Below, piece by piece: positions 40,428-52,400 of a DNA stretch of 64,000 bases. The DNA is taken from assembly GCA_934255455.1 (NCBI GenBank), contig CAKQNS010000003.1, forward strand, positions 51,529 to 115,528, read 5' to 3'. This DNA comes from an uncultured Alphaproteobacteria bacterium (GTDB lineage Bacteria > Pseudomonadota > Alphaproteobacteria > Rs-D84). The notes under the pieces were generated by a model. The model was not told the DNA's origin. It was given only the letters and a program-made list of their open reading frames with translations, and did no database searches. The position numbers and the translations under genes were made by a program. Position 1 is the stretch's first letter; each line of letters starts with the position of its first letter.

Positions 40428-40814
40428 ATGTCAAACATTCATAAATTTCCGTTCGCAATTGCATACGCGGATACGGATGCTGGTGGAATTGTGTATCATG
40501 GCCGGTATATTGAAATTGCCGAACGTGCGCGTATGAATTGGTTGCACGGCATGGTGGCGGCCGATGGTGATGTTGGCTTTGTTATTCGTGAATTGAACAT
40601 TAAATATATTCGGCCATTAAAATTGGGCGATGAATTTACGGTTGAATCCACCATCGCGCATGTTGGTGCGGCGTCATTATCGATTGAACAAAAGTTCGTG
40701 CGTGATGGGGAAATTTATGCTATACTTAACGGAACAGCGGCATACATTGGTGGCGATATGCATCCCAAACGTATCCCCGACCAAATTTTGCAGAAAATAA
40801 CCGCAGAACAATAA
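40428..40814 (+). CDS. ybgC: YbgC-type acyl-CoA thioesterase
   Basis: 128-residue hot-dog-fold thioesterase of the Tol-Pal cluster. The catalytic Asp lies in the motif YADTDAGGIVYHGRYIEIAE near the N terminus. The start at 40428 follows GGAGAAATAATCCT; the longer frame inside ruvB has no support. It sits directly before tolQ-tolR-tolA, the standard order in proteobacteria, and probably acts on CoA thioesters at the membrane. Confidence 0.93.
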   Translation: MSNIHKFPFAIAYADTDAGGIVYHGRYIEIAERARMNWLHGMVAADGDVGFVIRELNIKYIRPLKLGDEFTVESTIAHVGAASLSIEQKFVRDGEIYAILNGTAAYIGGDMHPKRIPDQILQKITAEQ

Positions 40815-40837
40815 AGGAAATATAAAGGAAAGGAAAA

Positions 40838-41338
40838 ATGGAAACAACAAACAGTTTTTCGCTGGCGAACCTGTTTACGGGCGATTTGATGACATTGTTT
40901 GTATCGGTCGTTCTGGTCATTGGCAGTATTATGTCATGGGCAATTATTATCGAAAAAATTCGTATGTGGCACTATGCGAAAAAGACCCCGATTAAAATTA
41001 AACCGACCGACAATCTGGATTTGATTGTTGACCGACTGACGCGGCCATTTGAACGGAATTTGTGGTTTTTGTCCATGGTGTCGTATGTCGCGCCGTTTAT
41101 TGGTCTGTTTGGAACAATTTGGGGCGTTATGGATTCTTTTTCGTCCATCGGTGTGAACCAGTCTGTATCCATTGGTGTTGTGGCGCCGGGACTGGCAACG
41201 GCATTGGGCACGACGGCATTGGGGTTGATTGCGGCGGTGCCGGCGGCAATTGCGTACCAGTATTTTATTAAAAAGGTCGACACCCTGTACGACGATTTGG
41301 ACGAGGCACGCCGTGAAATGCGGGCCGCACGCAAATAA
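40838..41338 (+). CDS. tolQ: TolQ, shortened proton-channel component
   Basis: 166 residues, about 60 shorter than typical TolQ. TM1 (residues 18-40), TM2 (APFIGLFGTIWGVM, about 85-105) and TM3 (ALGTTALGLIAAVPAAIAYQY) are present. The large cytoplasmic loop between TM1 and TM2 is reduced to about 40 residues. TolQ with TolR uses the proton gradient to energise TolA in outer-membrane constriction. Preceded by a purine-rich site; followed by tolR after 11 bp. Confidence 0.92.
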   Translation: METTNSFSLANLFTGDLMTLFVSVVLVIGSIMSWAIIIEKIRMWHYAKKTPIKIKPTDNLDLIVDRLTRPFERNLWFLSMVSYVAPFIGLFGTIWGVMDSFSSIGVNQSVSIGVVAPGLATALGTTALGLIAAVPAAIAYQYFIKKVDTLYDDLDEARREMRAARK

Positions 41339-41349
41339 AGGACATTGCC

Positions 41350-41751
41350 ATGTCGCGCAGAAGACAAAGAAATTCAGACGCCGCAATTTCATTGACGCCA
41401 ATGATTGACATTATGACGGTGTTGTTGGCGGTGTTTATGGTGACCACACCTATGATGACCACGGGCATTGATTTGGATTTGCCAAATGCCGGGCACACTA
41501 CACTTACCGGGAATGACCACGCGATTCAGGTCAGTGTTGACGCATCGGGCCGGTACTATATTGGCGAAATGCAAATGTCGCGGGACGAAGTGGTTAAACG
41601 CGCAATCGCCATGCGTGGTGAAAACCCACAGTTGACTATCATGATAAATGGTGACCGTCACGCGGATTATGGCGCGGTAATGTCGGTTATGGGCAAATTA
41701 AAGGACGCCGGTTTTCAGCGCGTTGGTCTGCGCACCCAGTTGGATAAATAA
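41350..41751 (+). CDS. tolR: TolR (ExbD-family)
   Basis: 133 residues: short cytoplasmic start, one transmembrane helix with the essential aspartate (SLTPMIDIMTVLLAVFMV) and a periplasmic ExbD/TolR domain. Normal length. Its stop codon overlaps the first base of the heptad array that precedes the inserted S23-type gene. Confidence 0.95.
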   Translation: MSRRRQRNSDAAISLTPMIDIMTVLLAVFMVTTPMMTTGIDLDLPNAGHTTLTGNDHAIQVSVDASGRYYIGEMQMSRDEVVKRAIAMRGENPQLTIMINGDRHADYGAVMSVMGKLKDAGFQRVGLRTQLDK

Positions 41752-41785
41752 AAGTTCAAAGTGCAGAGTTCAAAGTTCAAACGGG
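41751..41785 (+). repeat. Heptad array B-left (AAAGTTC type)
   Basis: AAAGTTC AAAGTGC AGAGTTC AAAGTTC AAACGGG. Pairs with array B-right over 27-28 nt with one mismatch, with the S23-type gene in the loop. Confidence 0.85.
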
Positions 41786-41792
41786 GGCGCCG

Positions 41793-42176
41793 ATGAAAAA
41801 CAATATCGCAATGAAAAAAAGTGAAGCGTTTGCACTGAGAGTGATAAAATTATATAATCATCTGACGGAAATTAAAAAGGAGTACGTGTTATCAAAACAA
41901 ATTTTGCGGTCTGGTACAAGTATTGGTGCAAATTTAGCCGAGGCAGAATGTGCAATAACTAAAAAAGATTTTTTGGCCAAGGTTTATATAGCACTGAAAG
42001 AATGCGCAGAAACTCAGTATTGGTTGCGTCTGTTGAAAAATGCGAAATATTTAACCGCAACAGAATATAACAGTGTGTACAAGGACTGTAATGAAATTAC
42101 AAGGATTTTGATGGCAACAACAAAAACAATAAATTTCAGGGATTCCGAGGACAAAACTTTGAACTCTGAACTTTGA
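41793..42176 (+). CDS. S23-type four-helix-bundle protein (locus B), inserted in the tol operon
   Basis: 127 residues. Same family as the gene at 22758: YVLSKQILRSGTSIGANLAE, KKDFLAKVYIALKECAETQYWL and a Lys/Asn-rich tail. GGGGGCGCCG precedes the ATG at 41793, and the last codons (NSEL-stop) lie inside the right-hand heptad array. It separates tolR from tolA in an otherwise canonical operon, so it must be a later insertion. Function unestablished. Confidence 0.9.
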   Translation: MKNNIAMKKSEAFALRVIKLYNHLTEIKKEYVLSKQILRSGTSIGANLAEAECAITKKDFLAKVYIALKECAETQYWLRLLKNAKYLTATEYNSVYKDCNEITRILMATTKTINFRDSEDKTLNSEL

Positions 42177-42188
42177 ACTTTGAACTTT
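42154..42188 (-). repeat. Heptad array B-right (inverse of B-left)
   Basis: Plus strand ACTTT GAACTCT GAACTTT GAACTTT GAACTTT. It overlaps the S23-type stop codon and ends 3 bp before the tolA start. Confidence 0.85.
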
Positions 42189-42191
42189 ATT

Positions 42192-42959
42192 ATGAGATGC
42201 AAGTTTGATATTTTTAAGTCTGAAAATTTATTGATGTCCGTGATGGGGCATCTGGTTGTGTTGGCGATTATGGCGACATCGTTCGTGGTGTTGACCAATC
42301 GGGCCAAACTGGTTGCGCCCGACCGGATTCAGATTTATGAAATCGACCTGAATGCGGTGCGTGTTTCGGGTGACGAGACGATTTTATATAATGTAAATGC
42401 GGACGCGGCGCCAATACAGCCTGAAAAACAAACCGAACCAACCCCCACGCCCACGCCCGCGCCCGCCCCGACGGACGAACCGCAACCGATAGAGAACCCG
42501 TCGCTGGTGGACGAACCTGCGCCCGCGCCAGAAAAAAAGCCCGAGCCCGAAAAATCTGCTGATACCCCGGCGCCAGATGACACCCCCGCCCCGCGCAAGA
42601 AAACGGTTGTTCGTGTCAATCGCCAGGTTGTATCGCTGGACAGAACATTGACCGTGTCGGTGGTTGATGCATTGCGTGTGGCAATGACGCGGTGTTGGGC
42701 CATTGATACGAACCATCCCGGCATTGGTGATATTCGCGCGGTGGCGCATTTGACCATGCGGCGCAATGGCACGGTGCGCGATGTGTGGTTTGAATCGGCC
42801 GCGCGCGAGAATACCGACCCAGCGTTTGCGTATGTTTTGGGCACAATTCGCAATGCGATAAACACTTGCCAACCGTTCCGTATGTTGCCTGCAAATGAAT
42901 TTTCCAAGTGGGAAAAAATCCAATTGACCTTTTACCCAACCCAGGGGAAAGTTATGTAA
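42192..42959 (+). CDS. tolA: TolA
   Basis: 255 residues: an N-terminal transmembrane anchor (LLMSVMGHLVVLAIMATSFVVL), a Pro/Glu/Lys-rich extended periplasmic region (about 80-140) and a C-terminal globular domain with a Cys (TRCWAID and NTCQPFRML) typical of alphaproteobacterial TolA-III. The ATG at 42192 lies only 3 bp beyond the heptad array and has no ribosome binding site, which suggests the insertion displaced its original leader. tolB and pal are not in the window after tolA. Confidence 0.88.
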   Translation: MRCKFDIFKSENLLMSVMGHLVVLAIMATSFVVLTNRAKLVAPDRIQIYEIDLNAVRVSGDETILYNVNADAAPIQPEKQTEPTPTPTPAPAPTDEPQPIENPSLVDEPAPAPEKKPEPEKSADTPAPDDTPAPRKKTVVRVNRQVVSLDRTLTVSVVDALRVAMTRCWAIDTNHPGIGDIRAVAHLTMRRNGTVRDVWFESAARENTDPAFAYVLGTIRNAINTCQPFRMLPANEFSKWEKIQLTFYPTQGKVM

Positions 42960-42984
42960 AAAACGGGGCATTGCCCCGTTTTTT
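42958..42984 (+). terminator. Terminator of the tol operon
   Basis: Stem AAAACGGGGC (42960-42969) and GCCCCGTTTT (42973-42982), loop ATT. Confidence 0.92.
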
Positions 42985-42985
42985 C

Positions 42986-43016
42986 AAAGTTCAGAGTTCA
43001 AAGTGCAAAGTTCAAA
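42986..43016 (+). repeat. Orphan heptad array C (AAAGTTC type)
   Basis: AAAGTTC AGAGTTC AAAGTGC AAAGTTC AAA, immediately after the tol terminator, without a gene. Confidence 0.85.
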
Positions 43017-43070
43017 GAATGTGTCCGCGGATCCAGGTTTGTTGATGTCGCGCGGCACGCGCCCATCCTA

Positions 43071-43283
43071 TTGTCATTCCCGCGCAGGCGGGAATATGGT
43101 CTTGAAAATTACTCTCGCTTGGTGTTGTACAATATTTGGTAAAAATGGCGGGGATCGTTATTGGCCGTACACCGCGATATTCTACGTCTGGCTCGTTGCC
43201 ACTCGCACTGTATAGTCCCTATTCCTGCCTTTGCCCACCCACGAAATTTACCAATTTCGTGGGGCCCGGCGCAGGAATGACAA
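43071..43283. mobile_element. MITE/REP-like element with TTGTCATTCC inverted ends
   Basis: TTGTCATTCC (43071-43080) is matched by GGAATGACAA (43274-43283). Each end carries a hairpin: ATTCCCGC/GCGGGAAT (43076-43083 with 43088-43095) and ATTCCTGC/GCAGGAAT (43221-43228 with 43271-43278, with an inner CACGAAATT/AATTTCGTG stem). The ATTCCCGCGnnnGCGGGAAT palindrome is of the kind found repeated in many proteobacterial genomes. No transposase inside; the remaining region up to 43459 shows no gene. Confidence 0.6.
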
Positions 43284-43459
43284 AAGAGCTATAATCTCTA
43301 TCACCCTATCACTTACTCACTTTTCCTGTTCCCCTGCCCCCCTGGTGGCGGAAATGCGAAATTGGGGCGCCGTCGAAATCTTTTTTGTTTGTATATACAC
43401 ATTTTTTCTTGCGTCGATTGTGGATTTTTTTCTACCATAAACCTAAAAGAGAGGAAGTC

Positions 43460-46400
43460 ATGACAAAGAAACGCGGTTTTCTGGGATTTTTTGCATGTTT
43501 ATTTGTTGCAATGTTTTTTGCAACTGGTGCATTTGCGGCCAGTGATATATATCTGGACTGTCCGGTGCCAGATGAAAATTCCGTTGCCGTGGGCTTTTGG
43601 AATAATGTTGCCGAACCTAATTTTGGTGGTGAACCGTTGGGCTTTTCGGGCAGTGCCAACAGCGCTATTTCCGTGGGGTTTGAACCGTATGTTATAAATC
43701 CGCACCGTGTGACCACATCGGTTGAAACCGGCATTACAGATGGCGTTGGCAATTGCGTTGCGGTTATATGGTATATGTCTGACCATGGTATGTTCTATCG
43801 TTTCGTGCAGTACAGCGAAAATGCAGAGTTATATGACCACGCACCAACATTAGAGCCATATTCAAAAATACCGTTTGGGTGGATTACAACCGTGCCTGGG
43901 TATTATCTGGAATTGCCCATATATCAAGAGTTTTTGCAAGAAAGTAACGAAACCAAGGCCAAGATTTTTGCCGCTATTCCGTACCAGAGTTATAATTCCC
44001 AAGATTCCAAGTATTATCCATTCCGCACAAATACGCTGTGTACCCAGGGGTCATATTGTGCTTCCAATAATACGGATTTGTGGGATTGGAACGGTTATGC
44101 CACAGGCGAAGGAACATCTGTCAAGGGAATTGAACAGTGTGATGGCGGGTGGCCATCGGCGCCCGGTGCGACCCAATGTGATGAAACCGGAAATTATATC
44201 CAGTTTGATTGTGTTGACAATAAAAATGGCAGTGGAAGAACTGGTGCCAATGCTGATTTTGTAAATGGATATTCGTTCAGCCGGATGGTTGATGACAACG
44301 TGCACATGGTGTGCCAGGCCGGTGGTTGGAACAATGAAGGCGGCGATTTCGGCAACCCCGATGGCCTACAGTGTATTTTAATCAACCCAGACACCAAAGA
44401 AATCATAGATGCCAAAGGTCAGGGGTTCTGCAGCATAGATCGGTCTGGTGATTATGACAATCACTATGTTATGACTTGGACAGGTGACGCTAATTTATAC
44501 GTAAAATGCCGATTGGCGACCGAAGAAGAGGACTTGAGCGATGGTTCCAGATTGCACGTTGGTGATATAAGGTGCGAGTATTTTGATGCAGATAACAGTG
44601 AATCCAAATTGTACAAGTCGTATAATATTTCATACGATTTGAATGGCGGCACGGCTAATAACCCGGTCAATCCAAAGCGCGAGATATCGGCTGTCATCAG
44701 CCGGGATGCCACCGAATGGACGGTTTACTATGAACCAATCGGTGACCAAGAATGTTATGAGCCGTTTTCATACGATGGTGATTTGAACAAGTGCGTTGCG
44801 GGTCATGGCGGCGAATATGATTTGTGCAATGGTGCAAATGCCAAATGTGACCCGTTTATTCCGTTGTTGGGGCCAGAGGAAGATGGCAATAAACAGCTGA
44901 CATTCCGGTGCTGGCACAATATGGCCGACACAAACAATCCAGAATCATGCCTTTATGACAATCTGGATGTTGGTTCTGATGCTGCCCGTGGTGACGAACA
45001 ATACCCATTCCTGGAAAAGGTATTTGGAACATCGGGTTATATAAATGTGCGTGCGTTGTATGACCAATATTCGTGGCTGTGCGAGGCTGGTACTTATTAC
45101 AAAGGTGGCGACGCTGTTGATACATGTACAACATGTCCGGCGGGATCAGTCTGTCCAGAGGATACTTTATGCAGCACCGGCGCAGAGAGTATTGGAATTT
45201 CTTCGTGTGGTGGTGGATATACCAGCGAGGCCGGTGCCACATCGTGCCATCCTGCCACATACAAAGTGACATTGGACAAGCAAGGCGGTACCGGTGGTAC
45301 AGATGCATATTGGTATACATATAATTCCAGCAAGACATGTTATTATTTCGCGGATGCAGGTTTGACAAAATGTATCGACGACAGCAATGGCCAGAATATT
45401 ATCATCCCAACCCGCGCCGGGTATACATTTGATGGATATTGGACGGGCAAAGATGGTACTGGCACGCAGTATGTAAATGCCAATGGTTTGACCGTAAATA
45501 ACCTGTATAAAACAACGGGTGACCGCACATTGTATGCGAAATGGCAACCTAATACCATCAAGGTGACATTGGACAGGCAAAATGGCACCGGTGGCACATC
45601 CGAATATTACTATTCGTATGGGGTCAAAGATAAATGTTATTATTACACCACCAGTGCGCTTTCTGCATGTACCGATGGTGGCGATGGTTCTAATATTACA
45701 AAACCAACCCGCAATGGATATACATTTGGCGGATATTGGACGGGCAAAGACGGCACCGGTACGCAATATGTGAATTCCAACGGTTTGGCGATAAACAGCC
45801 TGTATCAAAAATCAACATCGAACATAACCCTGTATGCAAAATGGAATTTGGAAACATATACCATCACATACGATGCAAACGGTGGAACAATGCCGTCCAG
45901 CGGTGTTGTGACGCAATATACCGTTGAAACAGACAGTTTTGCCCTGCCCCGGCCAACGCACGCCAAGGCAACATTTGCAGGATGGCGGAGCAATTTAGGT
46001 GGTGCGGTTATTGCCGATGATGTTATCAAAAAGGGCTCGTACGGGGATTTGAAATTGACTGCGCGTTATACAGTTGATTGTGAACCCGGAAAATATTTTA
46101 ACAAAGAAACCAAGTCTTGCACCGAATGTTCATCTGGTGGCTGGTACTGCGAGGGCGGCAGTTTTGATTACAGTTTGAACCAAGACCAGGGGCTTCGCGT
46201 GTGCCCAGAACCGGATTCGTCGTTTATGGACAAACGTGTCACCGTCGTTGATGATGGCGAGAATATAACTGGCGGGCCGGAATTGGTGAACCAATGGATG
46301 CGCAAAAATTGGGGAACGCCGACATTTGAAATAGAGGATCAAACCGTCGAAGATTCTCGTTCTGGATTGAGCAGCATTGACCAGTGCCAATATGCGTTGC

Positions 46401-49400
46401 TGTACAATGTCTCGATGCCAAAATGGAAAAAAGATCACGGTACAACAGCAAAACCACAATTGTTCGAGATATGGCAATATGATTCCAACAATCATGAATA
46501 TACTGCGGTTGTGCAATCTGGGTGGTTGTCGACCATTCCGGGGTATTATTTGAAGAACCCAATCAAGGGATCTTGCACAGAAGAAGGTTTTATTAAGCCG
46601 CGTTATGGCAAGCAGCCGTATGCCGATATGGATATTTGCCCGGCGGGGTCATATTGCCCCGGAAATGAAGGCAAGGACGAGGTTTACGAAACCGAATGCG
46701 GCAGCCCCGATGACAGTGATATATTGACCGAATTTGGCCGCGTGACCTGCCCCAAGGGTGGCACATTGGAGGGCTTGACCGCCGAGGACCAGTGCGATGG
46801 CAGTTTTAATTACAGAATCTGTTTTTATGATTTAGAGCATGCCGACGGTGGCATCGGGGGAATAGCTGGATTTAACCCAGAAAAATGTACCAATAAAATA
46901 ATTGAAAAATGCGATAGCTGCACCGATACCGCAACACAGATTAGTGGCGTATGTGTTGTTGACAGCAACAAAGATGATTACGCATTTGATGACGATGGTA
47001 ACACTTACACAATCTGTTTGATTCATGATGAAAATAATCCCAACGGGGTTCCGGGGTACCGGTACAATTGCGATATTGATACCCAGCAAGTGGTCAATGG
47101 TCCGCGTTGTCAATATGATTTGATTTATTATACACTGACCTATAATGCAAATGGTGGGTCGATATCAGATTTGGCAGATGTGCCAACGAAATGGAATGTC
47201 AATGATCCACTGCCAACCACGCCAAATGCCACGCGTGAGGGATACAGATTCCTGGGGTGGTTGACCGAAAATGATCAAACATTAGATGCGGGTACGGAAT
47301 GGGCGCCGAATGAGTATCTGGGCGATAACGCGGATGCCCAGGTTATCAGTCTGACCGCACAGTGGGAAGAATTGATTACATGTTTGCCGGGACGCTATTT
47401 GCCAGCGGGCGAAATCCAGTGCAAAATCTGTCCGGCGGGGTATGGTTGCCCAACCGAAAATGTGACATACAGCCAGAACAAAACCCAAGACCAGGGTATG
47501 ACCCCATGCACAGCAACAACATACAGTGACGGCACAACCGGGTTCTGTACCAGATGCGCGAATGGTTCCACCAGCACAACAGACGGCGCAACCGCGTGTA
47601 CACCATGCCCGGCGGGACAAACGGGTTCCGGGACTGGGACATGTGGATATTATTGCAGCAATAAAGACGAAACAGTGGCGTCATGGAAAACACCAACATG
47701 GGTGACTGGCAATATCGTGAACGACGATTGCGTGATTGCTTCGTGTACCGCGTTGTATGAATTGCAATCTGATGGTAAAAAGTGTATTGGACGTGTGTTC
47801 AAGGCCACATTGGATAACGATGGTGCCACAACTGCCGGTACCGCCGCATTTTGGTATCGGTATAAAACCAGCAGTGTGATGTATGCTGATGCCGATTTGA
47901 GCACGCCACTTGGTGGGGTGAAATACAAGATTACCGTTCCATCCAAAACGAACTATGTGTTTGGTGGGTATTATACCCAGAAAGCGGGTGCCGGAACCCA
48001 GGTTGTTGACGCCGAAGGTGAAATTGCTAAACATACGGCAAACACATTTGGCTCCAATACGACACTGTACGCAAAATGGACACCGGTGACGGTGGATTGT
48101 GCGGCGGGTCAATATTTGCCGGCGGCCAAGACCGCATGCGCATCGTGCCCGGCGGGTTATCGTTGCCCGAAAGCGACGACATATTCGTTCTCGGAAACGA
48201 CGGACCAAGGTGCAACCAAGTGCAACAAGGGTACATTTGCAACCGGTGGCGCTAAATCGTGCACCACCTGTGCCGAGGGTTCGTACAACACCGACGGTGG
48301 TGCAACCAATTGCACGGCGTGTCCGGTTGGTACGACCACGGTGGGGAATGTGCGTTCCGCGTGCGACGGGGTATGCCCGAATGCCGATTTAACCACGGCG
48401 TGGAAAAAACCGCATTATTGGAATTTTAATAACACCGTGCCGACTTTGTGTAAATCGGCGGCATGTGCGGCGGGCGCCGTGTTGGCAAACGAAGGATGTT
48501 ATCATTTGGTGCGCGTGACATTGGATACCCAGGGCGGTACCGCCGGCATACCCGCGTTCTATTACGCATACCAGAATTATAATGATGGCGGGTATTACAA
48601 GGATGAAAAACTGACCACCGAAATTGCGCCGGCAGATTATATGCCAACGCGTACTGGATATGAATTTGGTGGGTATTATACCGAGAAAAATGGGGCCGGT
48701 GACCAGATTATAATGGATATTGGTGATTTTATGGACGAGCAAATGTACAAAGAATGGGGGCCAGACAGTTTCACCATATATGCCGCGTGGCGTGCGAACG
48801 AATATACCGTCACATTCAACGCAAATAATGGTACGGGTGGCGCGTCAACCGTAACCGTTGTGTATGATGCAACAATGACAAAATTGACATCGTTGCCAAC
48901 ACGCACCGGGTATCAGTTTGCCGGGTACTATGATGCGGCAACCGGTGGCACAATGTACTATGGCACCGATGGCACGGCCGCACGCAAATGGGACAAGGCC
49001 GCGAACACAACGCTGTATGCGCAATGGGTGGTCGAAGGCGAATATACCATCGGATATGAATTAAATGGTGGAACGAACGCCGAAACTAATCCGGGAACAT
49101 ATACGGTTGAAACGGAAACCATTACTTTGGCGGCCCCGACCAAGACGGGATACACATTTGGTGGTTGGTATTCTGAGGCCGCGTTCACAAACAAAGTGAC
49201 GCAAATTACCAAGGGTTCAACGGGTAATAAAACATTGTATGCGAAATGGCAACCTAATACCATCAAGGTGACATTAGATTCTGATGGTGCAACAAGTGCT
49301 GGCACCACTGCATATTGGTACCAGTATAACACAAATAACAAATGCTATTATTATTCGGATGCGGCGTTGACCACATGTATGGGTGGGACGACAACACACC

Positions 49401-52400
49401 AAAAAATAAACACATTACCAAGTAAAAATGGGTACGAGTTTGGTGGTTATTACACTGGTAAAAATGGGACTGGGAAACAGTATATTACTGCAGCCGGCTA
49501 TGCCACGGGCAGCATTGTTGATTCGGTATCATCGGATATAACCCTGTACGCAAAATGGACACCGGTGACGGTGGATTGTGCGGCGGGCACATATTTGCCC
49601 CGGGGTAAAACCGAATGTGCAACATGCACAAGTGGCAAATATTGTCTTGGTGGAGAATTTGAGTATTCCGAAACTGCCGACGGTGGGTTGACTGCCTGTC
49701 CGGTTGACAATCGTGACGAGGGTGATTTACCGACAAATTATTGGGCCCTAGAAATATCAAGCAAAACATATTTAACGCCAGATGGCGCAACATCCGCATC
49801 ACAATGTCGTGTATTTTTGAATATAGCAACGGGTGACGAGTTTACGAACGAGATGGGGACACTGCTTGAAAACAGTCAGTACAACACAGCAACTCAAAAG
49901 TATGATAAAGTGTTGGAATACGGCTGGGTATATATGCCTTATGTTGAAGCGGCCTATTTCACCGGTCCAACATGCATTGAAGATGAAGGCGAACACATTC
50001 CAGCATATACAACAATTAACAAATGTCCGGACGGATCGTTCTGTTATGTTGAAGAAATGGAAGACATGTCAAGCTATTACACGTGTGACAACATGCCCGA
50101 TACATTGGGATTGCGCGGTCAATGCCCGGTCGGGTCGTACGGCACATCTGGTCGTTGTACCGTGTGTGGCACGGCGAAAACGACCGCTACGGCCGGTGCG
50201 CCCAGCGCCGACGCGTGTATCACATGCGATGGTGTGCGCGCCGAAAAAACGGAAGAAGTCTTTAAAAATTTCACCCAATTTAAACCAAACTGGAATTCAT
50301 CCAAGGCACGAGTGGATCGTTTATGCTGGTCTTTTCAGGGGTGTTTACCAGGGTATCGTTATCAGGGCAAGACGTCAACGAATAGTGACGAGTGGCCATC
50401 AGGCTCGGATGTACTTCCCGTTGGTACTTGCAACATAATCACATACAAATATACATATGGTGCCGGTGGTGGCGTGCTGGCGGACGGGAACCCAACCGAA
50501 TGGACCGTGAAAACCACGCCCGTGACAATCAAAAATCCGACCCGTACCGGATACACATTTGCCGGATGGCAAACGGTGCTGCCCGATGGCCAGTATATTA
50601 CCGTGACGGATGAAATTATTGTACCAACAAACGTCAAAGATGTGATTGGCGGGCTGTTTGACCTGCACCTGGCGGCACAATGGACGCCGAATACATACAC
50701 CATTACATATAACCTGAACGGTGGGACGAATGCGGTGGCGAACCCGACGACATACACGGTTGAAACGGAAACCATTACTTTGGCGGCCCCGACCAAGACG
50801 GGATATGCATTTGGTGGTTGGTATTCTGATGCGGCGTTCAAGAACCCGATCACCAAAATCGCGCATGGTTCAACGGGGCATGTCACGCTGTATGCGCAAT
50901 GGGTGGTCGAAGGTGAATACAGAATTGCATACGAATTAAATGGTGGTACGAACGCCGAAACTAATCCGGGAACATACACGGTTGAAACGGAAACCATTAC
51001 ATTGGCCGACCCAACCCGTACCGGATACACGTTCGGTGGGTGGTATTCTGAATCAACATTTGCGACCCTCGTGACCCAAATTGCCAAGGGCTCGACCGGG
51101 AACAAGATGCTGTATGCAAAATGGACACCGATTAAATATACCATCAAATACAATGCAACCATTGGTACGGGAACTGTTGCGGATACCAACTGTACATACG
51201 ACGAAGATTGCACGATTGCTGCAAACGGCTTTACCAATGGCACCCAGGAATTTACTGGATGGACATTGAACCCCACCCAGCCAGTCGTACAATTCCAACC
51301 GGGCAAGGTTGTGAGAAATCTGGCAAAACGTGATGGTGCCGTGCTGACAATGTATGCCAGATGGGTGGCATGTACTGCGTGTGCGGCGGGTGCCGGGGCG
51401 AATTGCGAACTGACCGCGCCGGTTGGCGTGTGCAAATACGCAACATCGTGCCGCACGGGATATGACACACCGGTAAATGCGGGCAAATATAACCCATCGT
51501 GCAGTGTGATTACATACAAAATCACATATAACCTGGACGGCGGGACAAACCCGGCGGATGCCAAGACGCAATACACGGTGGAAACGGCGGATTACACCCT
51601 GCCCACACCGACTTGGGACGGTCACACATTCATTGGTTGGTATTCTGATGCGACGTTCAAGAACCCGATCACCAAAATCGCGCATGGTTCAACGGGGCAT
51701 GTCACGCTGTATGCGAAATGGGGCACGGTGTCGTATAATATCGTGTACAACCTGAACGGTGGAACAAATCCGGCGGATGCGAAGCAATCGTATACGGCCG
51801 AAAGCGATGATTATACATTGCCCACACCGACCAAGAACGGATACAATTTTGCGGGTTGGTACACCGAGGCTGGCTTTACAAACCGTGTGACCAAGATTGC
51901 ATCTGGGTCAACCGGCAACAAAGCGTTCTGGGCCAAGTGGACGACCATACCGTACACCATTACATATAATCTGAACGGTGGGACTAATCCAGCGGGGGCG
52001 AAAACACAGTACACGATTGAAAGTGACGATTATACCCTGCCCGTGCCGAGCAAGAAAGGTTATGATTTCGGTGGCTGGTTCACAAACGATGCCTTTACCG
52101 GCGGCGCGGTGACAAAGATTGCACGCGGTTCAACCGGTGCTAAAACATTCTGGGCCAAATTTACCCCGATGAAGATATATTGTAATCCGGGTAAATATTT
52201 GGTGGCCGGTGCGACGGTATGCGACGCGGTATGTCCGGCGGGTTCTATGTGCGCTGGGGGCGAGGTCACATACACCGGCACCGAACAAGGCCGCCGCGTA
52301 TGTCCGGCCGGCACATTCAGCCAGGCGGGTGCGAATACATGTACCAAATGTCTGTCTGGTGCGTTCAGTGCGACCGATGGCGCAACCGCATGTACGCCAT

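Noticed and set aside
50362..51576. 404-codon minus-strand frame inside giant gene 1
   Set aside because: It mirrors the repeat-rich coding strand, has no ribosome binding site and no family sequence.
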